DNA from: G965220075 sp965220075
GTDB taxonomy: Bacteria; Chloroflexota; UBA11872
NCBI GenBank assembly: GCA_965220075.1
Contig: OZ244806.1
Coordinates: 2,914,001-2,978,000, forward strand
DNA: 64,000 nt
Direction of reading: 5' to 3'
Made by a program: the position numbers and the translations under genes. The number at the start of each line of letters is the position of its first letter. The stretch's first letter is position 1. The notes under the pieces were generated by a model. It ran no database searches. It saw only the letters and a program-made list of their open reading frames with translations, and was not told the DNA's origin. Below, one piece after another: positions 9,097 through 16,410 of the stretch.

Positions 9097-9401
9097 CCGC
9101 CGAGACTTGCAAAGCCCGGAGTTGCCAACCGTCGGCGCTCGCTGCTGACGGCCCGATGCGCGGCCGCGGTCGGACGTCTGAGACTCATCGCTGGCGACAT
9201 ACAAATGACGGCAGTGAAATGCAGCGCCGAATCTCATTTTCCGTCGAAAGACGGAGCACATAAGACTGGACACCCGTAAACTCCAGCTTGATGCAACGGG
9301 CTCTGAATCCCACCCTAAGATGTGCACGGCCGCTGGATTCGCTCAATGGTCCGAATACGTCCGGGGGCCGCGACGGGGCAACCCATGCCGCTGACCGGCG
9401 T
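9097..9401. other. non-coding stretch after metallopeptidase gene
   Basis: No gene is seen here. The stretch contains the right copy of the 20 bp direct repeat (9167-9186) and AT-richer DNA continuing from the metallopeptidase gene up to about 9310. After that the base composition returns to the local norm. The composition change plus the repeat suggests the right edge of an inserted segment lies near here. Confidence 0.4.
9167..9186 (+). repeat. 20 bp direct repeat, right copy
   Basis: This copy differs by one base (A to G at position 7) from the copy at 5951-5970 and lies in the same orientation, 71 bp after the metallopeptidase stop codon. It marks a possible boundary of the acquired segment. 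Confidence 0.6.
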
Positions 9402-9764
9402 CTAGGGGAGACCGCCGAGAAGCCGCTGGTGTTCGATGGCTATGCAGCGATCCTGCACCGCGGCCAAGCCGCCCGCGCCGGCGGCGACAGCCTGGCGCGC
9501 CACCTCCGGCGCATGCTCGGGTCGGCGAAACACGTTGACGATGTCGATGGGACCTTCGATTTCGCCGAGGGAACTCACGGCGGGCTCGCCGAAGACCTCG
9601 GCGACGTTGGGGTTCACGGCCACCACGTTGCAACCGCGGGCCTTGAGGAACAGCGCCACGCCATGGCTGGGACGCGCCGGATTGGCGGACAGGCCCACGA
9701 CCGCGATTGTGGAGGCCCGCAGCAGCATCCGGCGCAAGGACTCGTCGTCGTGAGTTGTGGGCAT
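9402..9764 (-). CDS. CoA-binding (YccU-like) protein with an internal deletion
   Basis: From the ATG at 9764 the protein is 120 residues; the frame is open further upstream, but those residues look non-coding. It is a Rossmann-type CoA-binding domain protein: IAVVGLSANPARPSHGVA is the glycine-rich nucleotide loop, NPNVAEVFGEP and VNVFRRPEH are family hallmarks, and DRCIAIEH is the conserved C-terminal motif. Family members usually have about 20 more residues between the Ala-rich helix and DRC, including a conserved Trp-x-Gln strand. Here AVAAGAGGLAAVQDRC joins the flanks directly and in frame, so a strand seems to be missing. The cellular role of the family is unsettled. It may be functional or an early pseudogene. 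Confidence 0.7.
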   Translation of the reverse strand: MPTTHDDESLRRMLLRASTIAVVGLSANPARPSHGVALFLKARGCNVVAVNPNVAEVFGEPAVSSLGEIEGPIDIVNVFRRPEHAPEVARQAVAAGAGGLAAVQDRCIAIEHQRLLGGLP

Positions 9765-10013
9765 CAGGCTGCTTGGCGCGGCGCGAAGCGGGACTGCGCG
9801 ACGCCCATTTTCCCGCGTCGAACCAAGAACGGCATCCGCATGCTTATCGCATGCGTCCCGGTTCAGGCGGACAGGCATTGCCGGATCATGCGGGCCGCGC
9901 GGATCGATACGGGACGCCGGGCGCCTCCCTCGAGGCGTCACCGGCCCCGGCTAACGGGTAGACTTCCGGACCGTGACGGCGCCCGCCGTGCACGGGAGTG
10001 AAGGGGCCGAAGC

Positions 10014-10214
10014 GTGGCCGACGAGCACCAGCATGAGCACATTTTCCAGGAGATATTCCAGAGTGATTCGGTTGGGCTGTCGCAGGAGACGACGCATCAG
10101 ACGATCACTCTCGAGCTGTTCGATCGGGGCTTAGCTATTCACATGGAGCGGGGCGAGGCGCTCGAGATCGCGCAAGCGTTCACGGCCCTCTCGCGCTACC
10201 TGGAGGAGAACTGA
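10014..10214 (+). CDS. small acidic protein of unknown function
   Basis: A GTG start at 10014 with AGGGGCC upstream gives 66 residues. The N-terminus is rich in His and acidic residues (ADEHQHEHIFQEIF), followed by an alternating strand-like segment (HQTITLELFDRGLAIHM) and an amphipathic helix (ALEIAQAFTALSRYLEEN). There is no signal peptide or membrane segment. I do not recognise the family. It sits about 105 bp before the groES promoter on the same strand. Its codon use resembles the neighbouring genes, which supports it being real. Confidence 0.55.
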   Translation: MADEHQHEHIFQEIFQSDSVGLSQETTHQTITLELFDRGLAIHMERGEALEIAQAFTALSRYLEEN

Positions 10215-10319
10215 GCACCCGCTCCGAAATCCTTTTTCTCCGCGGAGGCCGGGTCGGTATAGCGCGGCGCCGGACGGTTCGGAGCGTCAACGGCCGCGCC
10301 AGCCGAGACGATGGCGGCG

Positions 10320-10348
10320 TTGAGAGGCGGGCGGCGCTCCGCTAGAAT
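10320..10348 (+). promoter_or_regulatory. groES-groEL promoter
   Basis: TTGAGA at 10320-10325 and TAGAAT at 10343-10348 are separated by exactly 17 bp, a good sigma-A type promoter. The -10 hexamer ends on the first base of the CIRCE operator, so HrcA bound there would block transcription initiation. Confidence 0.75.
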
Positions 10349-10374
10349 TAGCACTCGGCGCGTTGGAGTGCTAA
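10348..10374 (+). promoter_or_regulatory. CIRCE operator (HrcA binding site)
   Basis: TTAGCACTC, nine bases, then GAGTGCTAA: a perfect match to the CIRCE inverted repeat. It lies 69 bp before the groES start and overlaps the promoter, the standard arrangement for HrcA repression of chaperonin genes released on heat shock. hrcA itself is not in the window. Confidence 0.95.
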
Positions 10375-10443
10375 TCACCTGCAACGCACACTTCTAACAA
10401 CGGACTGGCCAGAGCCAGTCGCACACACGCAGAGGAGCCGTGC

Positions 10444-10755
10444 ATGGCTGCGGTCGCGATGAAGTCGAAGATTCAGCCCCTCCACGATCGGGCCTTGGTA
10501 AAGCCGTTGGCGGACGAGCAGATTACGGCAAGCGGTCTCGTGCTGCCGGACACAGCCAAAGAAAAGCCGCAAAGGGGTGTTGTTTTGGCGGTGGGCCCGG
10601 GACGCGTGACCGATGATGGCAACGTCGTCCCGATGAGGGTCGAGCCGGGCCAGACGATCATCTTCGCGAAGTTTTCCGGGTCCGAAATACGGGAGGACGA
10701 CGAAGACCTGCTGATGATCGCGGAACGCGACATCCTGGCTATTCACGACGTGTAG
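10444..10755 (+). CDS. groES: co-chaperonin GroES
   Basis: This 103-residue protein has the standard GroES fold markers: IQPLHDRALVKPL at the start, SGLVLPDTAKEKPQRGVV (mobile loop and following strand), VAVGPG-like LAVGPGRV, and IREDDEDLLMIAERDILA at the end. It caps the GroEL ring during ATP-driven protein folding in the cytoplasm. AGGAG lies 8 bases before the ATG. It follows the CIRCE-controlled promoter and is 9 bp ahead of groEL, so the two form one heat-shock operon. Five residues precede the usual start, and a start at the second Met (MKSKIQP) is also possible. Confidence 0.95.
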   Translation: MAAVAMKSKIQPLHDRALVKPLADEQITASGLVLPDTAKEKPQRGVVLAVGPGRVTDDGNVVPMRVEPGQTIIFAKFSGSEIREDDEDLLMIAERDILAIHDV

Positions 10756-10764
10756 AGCACGTCG

Positions 10765-12450
10765 ATGGCTCGGTCGCTGAGGTCGAGCGAGCGAAAGACG
10801 CGAGCGCCCGGGGCGAGTAACGTTCGTCTCGGGCGGGACGCGCGCGAGTGGCTGGGGCGCGGCGTCGATACCGCCGGCAGAGTGGTCGGGGCCACATTTG
10901 GTCCGCGCGGTCAAACCGTCGCTTTCACGCGCGCCTTGCGGTCGCCGCAGGTTAGCAGCGACGGTGCGACGGTGGCCGACGAGCTCTGCGGGGCCGGCAA
11001 CCCCTTCCTGGACCTCGGATTCAAGCTCATGCGGGAGGCGGCAAGCCGGGCCAGCGCCGCGGCCGGAGACGGCACTACCACGGCGACTCTGCTGGCGCAG
11101 GCGATGGTGCGCGAGGGTCTCGATAGGGTTGCGGCCGGCGCCCAACCAATGGCTATGCGGATCGGTCTGCGCACGGCCGCCAAGGCGGCCGCCAAAGCCA
11201 TCAAGGCCCAGGCCTGCGAGATACGTGGTCAAACCGACCTCGCGCACGTGGCCGCGGTGGCGAGCGGGGACGTGGAGCTGGGCGAGAAGACCGCGGAAAT
11301 GGCCGCACGCCTGGGCCGCGACGGCCTGATCACAGTGGACTTCCACCGCCGCGGCCAGCGCCTCGAACAGGCCTTCGTGGATGGGATGCAGATCGATCGA
11401 GGCTGGATCTCGCCCTACTTCGTGAGCGACCCACGCAAGCGTCAGGGCGAGCTGGAGAATCCCCGCGTGATCCTGAGCGACCAGGACCTCAGCGCGGCCG
11501 GCGAGCTCGCACCGCTGCTCGATCGGGTGGCCGGCAGCGGCAACCGGCACCTGCTCGTCGTTGCGAACACCGTCAAGGGGGGCGCGCTGCAATTGCTCCT
11601 CCACAACAAACAGCAAGGCGTTTTGGACGTGCTTGCGATCCAGGCGCCCGGCTTCGGGGAGGAGATGCGGGAGTCACTCGAAGACGTGGCCGTGCTGACC
11701 GGCGCGACCGTGATCTCGGACGACCTGGGCGTACCCTGGCGTGAGGTGCCGCTCGACTTGCTGGGTGAGTGCCGGCGGGTGGTCACGAGCGAGGAAGCTA
11801 CGCTAATCATGGAGGGTCAAGGACGCGAAGCTGAGGTCCGCGACCGGATGGCCCAGCTGCGCGAACAGCTTGTCCGTGAACCCGACCGGCATCGGCGGCG
11901 CAAGCTGCAGCGGCGCGTGGCAGGCTTGGGCGGCGCGGTTGGGGTGATCCGTGTCGGCGGCGTTACGGAACAGGAGCGGCGTGCGCTCAAAGAGCGGGCC
12001 GAGAATGCGGTGGCGGCGGTGAGGACAGCCGTGCGAACCGGAGTAGTGCCCGGCGGCGGCACCGCGCTTCTGCGTGCGCAGCCGGCGGTCGCGGCTTGCG
12101 CGGCTTCACTTCCTTACGAAAGCGCCCTGGGAGCGCGCGTCATGGAGACCGCGCTGGAGGCGCCGCTGCGCCGGCTGGCCGGCTCGGCCGGCGTGTCTCC
12201 TTCGGTAGTCGTGAGCCGCGTGCGGGCGGAACAGGGCTGGCATGGTTGGGACGCTCTGACGGATGAGTACGTGGACCTGCGCGATCGGGGGATTCTCGAT
12301 CCGGCAGGCGCAGCCATCGGCGCAATCGGGGCGGCGGCGAGCGTGGGCGAGCTGGTGATGAGCACCGAGGCGATCGTGTGTGAGCCGCGCCGCGTCCCGC
12401 GCCCGCGCAAGCCGGTAGATGCCCTGGCGGGTTGGCACGGCCCAGGATGA
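10765..12450 (+). CDS. groEL: divergent chaperonin GroEL with altered ATPase residue
   Basis: The 561-residue protein aligns along its whole length with GroEL: FGPRGQTV, SSDGATVADEL (D66 equals E. coli D52), AAGDGTTTATLLAQ (D102 equals D87) and VVPGGGTALL. Three features depart from the norm. The catalytic Asp398 of E. coli GroEL, in VEDALHATRAAV, aligns here with Asn414 in AENAVAAVRTAV. The N-terminus has a basic extension of about 17 residues. The C-terminus ends RKPVDALAGWHGPG with no GGM repeats. Mutating D398 in E. coli abolishes ATP hydrolysis, so this chaperonin may cycle slowly or do a specialised job. It is cotranscribed with groES. Whether it is the only GroEL in the genome cannot be told from this window. 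Confidence 0.9.
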   Translation: MARSLRSSERKTRAPGASNVRLGRDAREWLGRGVDTAGRVVGATFGPRGQTVAFTRALRSPQVSSDGATVADELCGAGNPFLDLGFKLMREAASRASAAAGDGTTTATLLAQAMVREGLDRVAAGAQPMAMRIGLRTAAKAAAKAIKAQACEIRGQTDLAHVAAVASGDVELGEKTAEMAARLGRDGLITVDFHRRGQRLEQAFVDGMQIDRGWISPYFVSDPRKRQGELENPRVILSDQDLSAAGELAPLLDRVAGSGNRHLLVVANTVKGGALQLLLHNKQQGVLDVLAIQAPGFGEEMRESLEDVAVLTGATVISDDLGVPWREVPLDLLGECRRVVTSEEATLIMEGQGREAEVRDRMAQLREQLVREPDRHRRRKLQRRVAGLGGAVGVIRVGGVTEQERRALKERAENAVAAVRTAVRTGVVPGGGTALLRAQPAVAACAASLPYESALGARVMETALEAPLRRLAGSAGVSPSVVVSRVRAEQGWHGWDALTDEYVDLRDRGILDPAGAAIGAIGAAASVGELVMSTEAIVCEPRRVPRPRKPVDALAGWHGPG

Positions 12451-12583
12451 CCCGAATCGGCAGCGAATTACGTACTGGTTTCTCGTGCGGGTCGATAACG
12501 CCGGTGGGCGGCCCGACGGGAAGGCGCTTGACGCGAAACCGGCTGAAGCGCGGCGGCGCCATAGATTCGATTGGCAGGGACCC

Positions 12584-13786
12584 TTGAGCGACCCGTTCGA
12601 CTTCGAATCGTTGCTCAGCGCCGAGGGGCGCGGGCGCGTGGCGGGCAGCGCAATGGTCACTCCGCGGACCGTGCCGAGCGAGGTTCGCGCCGACCTGACC
12701 GTCGGCCAGCCGGCCGAGGAAGCCCTGCCACTGGCCGAGATGGTGGAAGCGGCGCGGCGCGCGCTGCCGGGGAATCCGCCGGCGCTCCTATACGGACGCG
12801 GCAGCGGAACGCTGGAGCTGGTGGACGTGGTCCGCGAGAAGCTCCTTCGCTATGAAGGGCTGGCGGTCGCACGCGACCAGATCGTGATAACCAACGGGTC
12901 CAGCCAGGCCGTGGACCTGACCCTGCGCGCCTTCGCCGATCCGGGCAGTGTGATCGGTCTCGACGAGGCTTCGTTCGGGGCGATGATGGCGCGGCGCATC
13001 ACGGACCGCGGCGTGCACGTGGGTTTCGACGCCGAGGGACCCTGCTTGGGTGAGCTGGAGCGGCACGCGAGCGCGGCCGAGCGCATGCGCGTGTTCTACA
13101 CAATTCCGACCTTCCAAAACCCGATGGGCGTGACGACCAGCGTGCAGCGCCGGCGCGAGATCCTGGACCTATGCCGCAGGCTGCGCGTGCCGATCCTGGA
13201 GGATGACGCTTACTACGAGCTGCGCTACGAGGGCGAGCGCGTGCCCTCGCTGTTCGAGCTGGAGGGCGGCAGCGGGCTGGTCGTTCGAGCCGGAACTTTC
13301 TCCAAGATTCTGGGGGCCGGGATCCGGCTCGGGTGGCTGCTGACGTCCGCGCCGCTGGCTGAGCGGATAGTCCGCTTGCGCGCGGACGGCGGATCGAGTC
13401 CCTACTCGTCTTCGCACGCGGCCGAGTTCATGCGCCGGCACATGGGTCCGCAGATCTCGCGTCTGCGGGCGATCTACCGATCGCGGCGAGACCTCATGCT
13501 GGAGCAATTGGAGCGGCACCTAGCTCCCTGGGGGAGCTGGGAAAAGCCGGCCGGCGGGTTCTTCATATGGGTGCGCTTGCACGAGACGAGCACGGTCGAC
13601 GCCGTCGTGAAGCGCTGCCGGGACGCGGGCGTGCTGGTTCGCAATGCACGTGAGTTCCGCGTGGACGGTAAACAGCTCGGGGCCGTCCGGCTTGCGTTCA
13701 GCAACGCGCCCGTGGATCAAATCCGCGTGGGCGTAGCAACGCTCGGGCGCGTCGCGGCGGAAGTGGCCGCCACGCCAAGCGCATAG
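12584..13786 (+). CDS. PLP-dependent aminotransferase, class I/II (LysN/MocR-catalytic type)
   Basis: A TTG at 12584 with GGCAGGGA upstream gives a 400-residue protein beginning with the usual FDFESLLS helix. The frame is open back to an ATG at 12419 inside groEL, but the extra residues look non-coding; an ATG at 12653 would cut off conserved sequence. Key sites are the NGSSQAVD cofactor region, the conserved PTFQNPMGV, EDDAYYELRY (Asp and Tyr near the ring), the Schiff-base Lys241 in RAGTFSKILGAGIRLGW, and RLAFSNAP at the C-terminus. There is no winged-helix domain, so it is a free aminotransferase of the 2-aminoadipate/aromatic/branched-chain group and not a MocR regulator. The amino acid it uses is unknown; a branched-chain substrate would suit the operon at 25-35 kb. 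Confidence 0.8.
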   Translation: MSDPFDFESLLSAEGRGRVAGSAMVTPRTVPSEVRADLTVGQPAEEALPLAEMVEAARRALPGNPPALLYGRGSGTLELVDVVREKLLRYEGLAVARDQIVITNGSSQAVDLTLRAFADPGSVIGLDEASFGAMMARRITDRGVHVGFDAEGPCLGELERHASAAERMRVFYTIPTFQNPMGVTTSVQRRREILDLCRRLRVPILEDDAYYELRYEGERVPSLFELEGGSGLVVRAGTFSKILGAGIRLGWLLTSAPLAERIVRLRADGGSSPYSSSHAAEFMRRHMGPQISRLRAIYRSRRDLMLEQLERHLAPWGSWEKPAGGFFIWVRLHETSTVDAVVKRCRDAGVLVRNAREFRVDGKQLGAVRLAFSNAPVDQIRVGVATLGRVAAEVAATPSA

Positions 13787-13922
13787 CCCGGCAGGACCGA
13801 ATCCAGACGGATCAGCGGGCTTGCGGGCGCATTTGGGGCCAGCGAGATCGGGCGGCGTCCGGCTGATCGAGTAACGCGGCCATTGATTGAGCCAGTCAGA
13901 CTCAAATCACTTCATAGAAGTA

Positions 13923-13952
13923 CTTGATAGACTAACACTCATATGATATGTT
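13923..13952 (+). promoter_or_regulatory. hsp20 promoter with HAIR-like element
   Basis: TTGATA (13924-13929) and TATGTT (13947-13952) are 17 bp apart and form a plausible promoter in an AT-rich patch ahead of hsp20. Overlapping it, CTTGATA (13923-13929), seven bases, then ACTCATA (13937-13943) resembles the HspR operator HAIR (CTTGAGT-N7-ACTCAAG) with 10 of 14 matches and the exact spacing. Control by HspR is therefore possible but not shown. Confidence 0.4.
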
Positions 13953-14008
13953 CCCTATGCAGTCATATGAGGCCGGCGTAAACGCCACACCAACGGAAGG
14001 AGACATCC

Positions 14009-14470
14009 GTGGCATTGACAATCTGGCAACCGCATCGAGGCCGACGCCGCTACGACCCCATGAGCCGCATCTTCAACGATTTCTGGTTCGGGGGTCCGTT
14101 CAGCCGGAACCAGGGCAGGTTCAACGACTCGGCCTGGATTCCGGCGGTGGATGTTCGGGAGACCGACGAGGCCGTGGAGATCTCGGCCGCGGTACCCGGC
14201 TACAGGGCCGAGGATCTCAGCGTCTCCTATGAGGACGGCACGCTGATCCTCAGTGGGGAGCAGACCGACGAGCAGTCCGGCGAGCAGCCTGACTCGCGCG
14301 AGTATCTGCGCCGCGAGCAGGTGCGGGGGCGGTTCTACCGACGAATACGCCTGCCTGTAAGTACGACTACCGAGAAGGCCAAGGCTCGGTATGAGAATGG
14401 CGTGCTGACGGTTCGGGTGCCGAAGACTCCCGAGGCGCGCGGAGCGACGATCAAGATCGAGACCGCGTGA
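14009..14470 (+). CDS. small heat-shock protein Hsp20
   Basis: The GTG start at 14009 is well supported by GGAAGGAGA upstream. The 153-residue protein has a short disordered N-terminus (WQPHRGRRRYDPMSRIFNDFW), then an alpha-crystallin domain from about residue 45 (WIPAVDVRETDEAVEISAAV) to the C-terminus. Family marks include the GVLTVRVPK motif and the region GRFYRRIRLP. Hsp20 proteins hold unfolding proteins in a refoldable state without ATP. The C-terminal I-x-I anchor appears as IKI in TIKIETA. Its own promoter, with a possible HspR-type site, lies upstream, and a perfect 12 bp hairpin follows. Confidence 0.92.
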   Translation: MALTIWQPHRGRRRYDPMSRIFNDFWFGGPFSRNQGRFNDSAWIPAVDVRETDEAVEISAAVPGYRAEDLSVSYEDGTLILSGEQTDEQSGEQPDSREYLRREQVRGRFYRRIRLPVSTTTEKAKARYENGVLTVRVPKTPEARGATIKIETA

Positions 14471-14494
14471 TCCGCATGTAGATCAGCAAGCGGC

Positions 14495-14522
14495 GGATGA
14501 CGCGCCTTGCGGCGCGTCATCC
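14495..14522 (+). terminator. hairpin after hsp20
   Basis: GGATGACGCGCC, loop TTGC, then GGCGCGTCATCC: a perfect 12 bp stem starting 24 bases after the hsp20 stop. Only a few T residues follow, so it may be a weak terminator or an mRNA-stabilising hairpin that also sets the level of the next gene, which starts 26 bp later. Confidence 0.65.
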
Positions 14523-14548
14523 ACATTTGCCAGGAAGGAGGTCTGAGG

Positions 14549-14785
14549 ATGAGCGAGGTTGCCATAGACGGCCTGGCCGACACCGCCGGCGATGTGGCCG
14601 AGCGCGACCGACAAGCCGCAATCTACGAGGTGCTTGAGATTCTGCCGAAAGGCGAAAGCTCGGGCGTCTGCAGTGACTGCAGCCAGCCGATCGAGCCGCT
14701 GCGGCTGGCGCTGCTGCCGGGCACGACCGAGTGCTCCGCTTGCGCGCAGATCAGCAGGCGGCTTGCGGCGCCCATACACAACTAG
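14549..14785 (+). CDS. small DksA/TraR-type zinc-finger protein
   Basis: An ATG at 14549 with a strong AGGAAGGAGG site gives 78 residues. An N-terminal helix (about 10-40) is followed by a C4 zinc finger, CSDC...CSAC, in the spacing and context of DksA/TraR proteins (CSDCSQPIEPLRLALLPGTT, then ECSACAQ). Full-length DksA acts on RNA polymerase through a long coiled coil with acidic tip, which this protein lacks, so it is at best a TraR-like short form. It lies between two perfect hairpins downstream of hsp20, so it may be part of the heat-stress unit. Its exact function is unknown. Confidence 0.75.
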   Translation: MSEVAIDGLADTAGDVAERDRQAAIYEVLEILPKGESSGVCSDCSQPIEPLRLALLPGTTECSACAQISRRLAAPIHN

Positions 14786-14805
14786 CCGGCGATCGCGAGA
14801 CCACG

Positions 14806-14843
14806 GCGCAACGGCGCCCGCGCTGCGGGCGCCGTTGCGCTTT
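14806..14843 (+). terminator. strong rho-independent-type terminator
   Basis: A perfect 16 bp stem (14806-14821 pairing with 14825-14840), with loop GCT and a short TTT run after it. It lies 20 bases downstream of the zinc-finger gene and ends the hsp20 transcription unit. A tract of nine C residues follows at about 14885-14893. Confidence 0.8.
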
Positions 14844-14966
14844 CGCGTCCAGGTGCGACCCCGCGGGTACGGCCGCAACGCGCACCCCCCCCCGCGGCGC
14901 CGTGCAAGGCGCCGCGCTGGCGACACGGGTAGGATGCGGAGCGGCCGGGTGACTTGCGCGGGACCG

Positions 14967-15935
14967 ATGATGGGACGCGACTCCGAGATCCTGGGATCGG
15001 TGCTGGGGGCCATAGGGAACACGCCCGTGGTGGACCTGCAGCGTCTCACGCGCGACCGTGACGGCCGCATCCTGGTGAAGCTGGATTACTTCAATCCAGG
15101 CTTCTCCAAAAAAGACCGCGTAGCACTGACGATGATCGAGGAAGCAGAGCGCGACGGGTTGCTGAAGCCCGGACAGACGGTCGCCGAGCTGACCAGCGGA
15201 AACGCCGGCACCGGTTTCGCAATCGTGTGCACTATCAAGGGGTATCCCTTCGTAGCGATCATGTCGAAGGGCAACACGCCGGAACGGGCGAGCATGATGC
15301 GCGCTCTGGGCGCCGAGGTGGTGCTGGTGGACCAGGCGCCGGGCTCGCGTCCCGGGCTGGTCTCGGGCGCGGACCTGGAGTTGGTGGAGCAGGAAGCGCA
15401 GCGGGTCATCCGGGAGCGCGGCGCGTTCCGTCCGGACCAGTTTGAGCTGCTTAGCAACTACCGCGCCCACGCGGGCGGCACCGGGCGGGAGTTCGTGCGG
15501 CAGGCGGGCGCTGAGATCGACGCGTTCTGCGATGTCGCCGGTACTGGAGGGACATTCTCCGGATGTACGGCTGCGCTGAAAGGACACGATCCGACGATCC
15601 AGTGCTATGTGGTCGAGCCGGAGGGGGCGGCGGTGCTGGCGGGCAAGCCCGTGACCGCTCCCAATCACCTGATTCAAGGCGCTGGCTACTCGCGCAACTC
15701 ACTGGCCAACATGGCGCCCGTAAAGCCCGACGGATACGTGCAAGTAAACGACGCGCTGGTGCTGCGGATCACGCGCCGGCTGGCCGCGGAGGAGGCGATC
15801 TTCGCGGGCTTCTCCTCGGGCGCCAACGTGGCCGCCGCGCTCGAATTGATCGACGGGCCGGAGCGGGGCAATACAGTGGCCACGGTGATCAACGACTCGG
15901 GGCTCAAGTACCTCAGCACCGATCTGTGGGCGTGA
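14967..15935 (+). CDS. cysteine synthase-like PLP enzyme
   Basis: The ATG at 14967 (or 14970; a third at 14934) gives about 322 residues, the usual length for O-acetylserine sulfhydrylase-type enzymes. It carries LGAIGNTPVV, the PLP lysine K49 in FNPGFSKKDR, the substrate loop TSGNAGTGFA, the phosphate loop GTGGTFSG, and SSGANVAAAL. The usual reaction joins O-acetyl- or O-phosphoserine to sulfide to make cysteine. The PLP loop reads NPGFSKKDR and not the commonest NPGGSVKDR, and TSGNAGTG replaces TSGNTGIG, so the natural substrate could differ (cystathionine or a related beta-replacement). It follows a strong terminator and so has its own promoter. Confidence 0.85.
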   Translation: MMGRDSEILGSVLGAIGNTPVVDLQRLTRDRDGRILVKLDYFNPGFSKKDRVALTMIEEAERDGLLKPGQTVAELTSGNAGTGFAIVCTIKGYPFVAIMSKGNTPERASMMRALGAEVVLVDQAPGSRPGLVSGADLELVEQEAQRVIRERGAFRPDQFELLSNYRAHAGGTGREFVRQAGAEIDAFCDVAGTGGTFSGCTAALKGHDPTIQCYVVEPEGAAVLAGKPVTAPNHLIQGAGYSRNSLANMAPVKPDGYVQVNDALVLRITRRLAAEEAIFAGFSSGANVAAALELIDGPERGNTVATVINDSGLKYLSTDLWA

Positions 15936-16021
15936 GAGCCTGCGCGCCGCGACACGAGGCACTGGTGGCGCCGGGCCAACTGCGACACAATGCGCGGCGA
16001 ACCAGCAGCTTCTAGGAGCGC

Positions 16022-16354
16022 GTGACCGTGAACCTGACGCATGGCGTTGACCGGCCGATGATTCAGATGAGCGACGGCGTTCGGCGCCGTTCGATGGTGT
16101 GGGGCGAGGAGATGCTCCTGGCCGAAATCCACCTTGATACAGACGGGGTAGTGCCGAGCCACGATCACGTGTACGAGCAGCTTGGGTACTGCTTCCACGG
16201 CCGCTTCGAGCTCACCGTAGGCGAAGAGACGCAGGTGGTGACGGGCGGCATGTCGTGGGCCATTCCGGGCGGCGTGACTCACTCGGCCAAGGGCCTGGAG
16301 CCTACGTTCCTGATCGAGATCTGGAGCCCGGCGCGGGACGACTACAAGGATTAG
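16022..16354 (+). CDS. small cupin-domain protein
   Basis: A GTG start at 16022 with TAGGAGCG upstream gives 110 residues, nearly all one cupin barrel. Metal-ligand motif 1 is PSHDHVYEQLGYCFHGRFEL (two His and a Glu) and motif 2 is IPGGVTHSA (third His). Such single-domain cupins are often metal-binding isomerases, dioxygenases or sugar-binding sensors; nothing here decides which. It is 86 bp after the cysteine-synthase-like gene and 56 bp before the flippase gene, all on the same strand. Confidence 0.8.
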   Translation: MTVNLTHGVDRPMIQMSDGVRRRSMVWGEEMLLAEIHLDTDGVVPSHDHVYEQLGYCFHGRFELTVGEETQVVTGGMSWAIPGGVTHSAKGLEPTFLIEIWSPARDDYKD

Positions 16355-16410
16355 ACAGGATCGACTGAGCGGCCGCCGGGGCGACTGGGTCGCCCTGGCG
16401 GTATGCACCG

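Noticed and set aside
12419..12583. Aminotransferase start at the ATG inside groEL
   Set aside because: The extra 55 residues are not conserved-looking, and a TTG with a ribosome-binding site gives the normal length.
14885..14893. Run of nine C residues as a phase-variation tract
   Set aside because: It lies outside any reading frame and between a terminator and a gene start, so slippage would not switch a protein.
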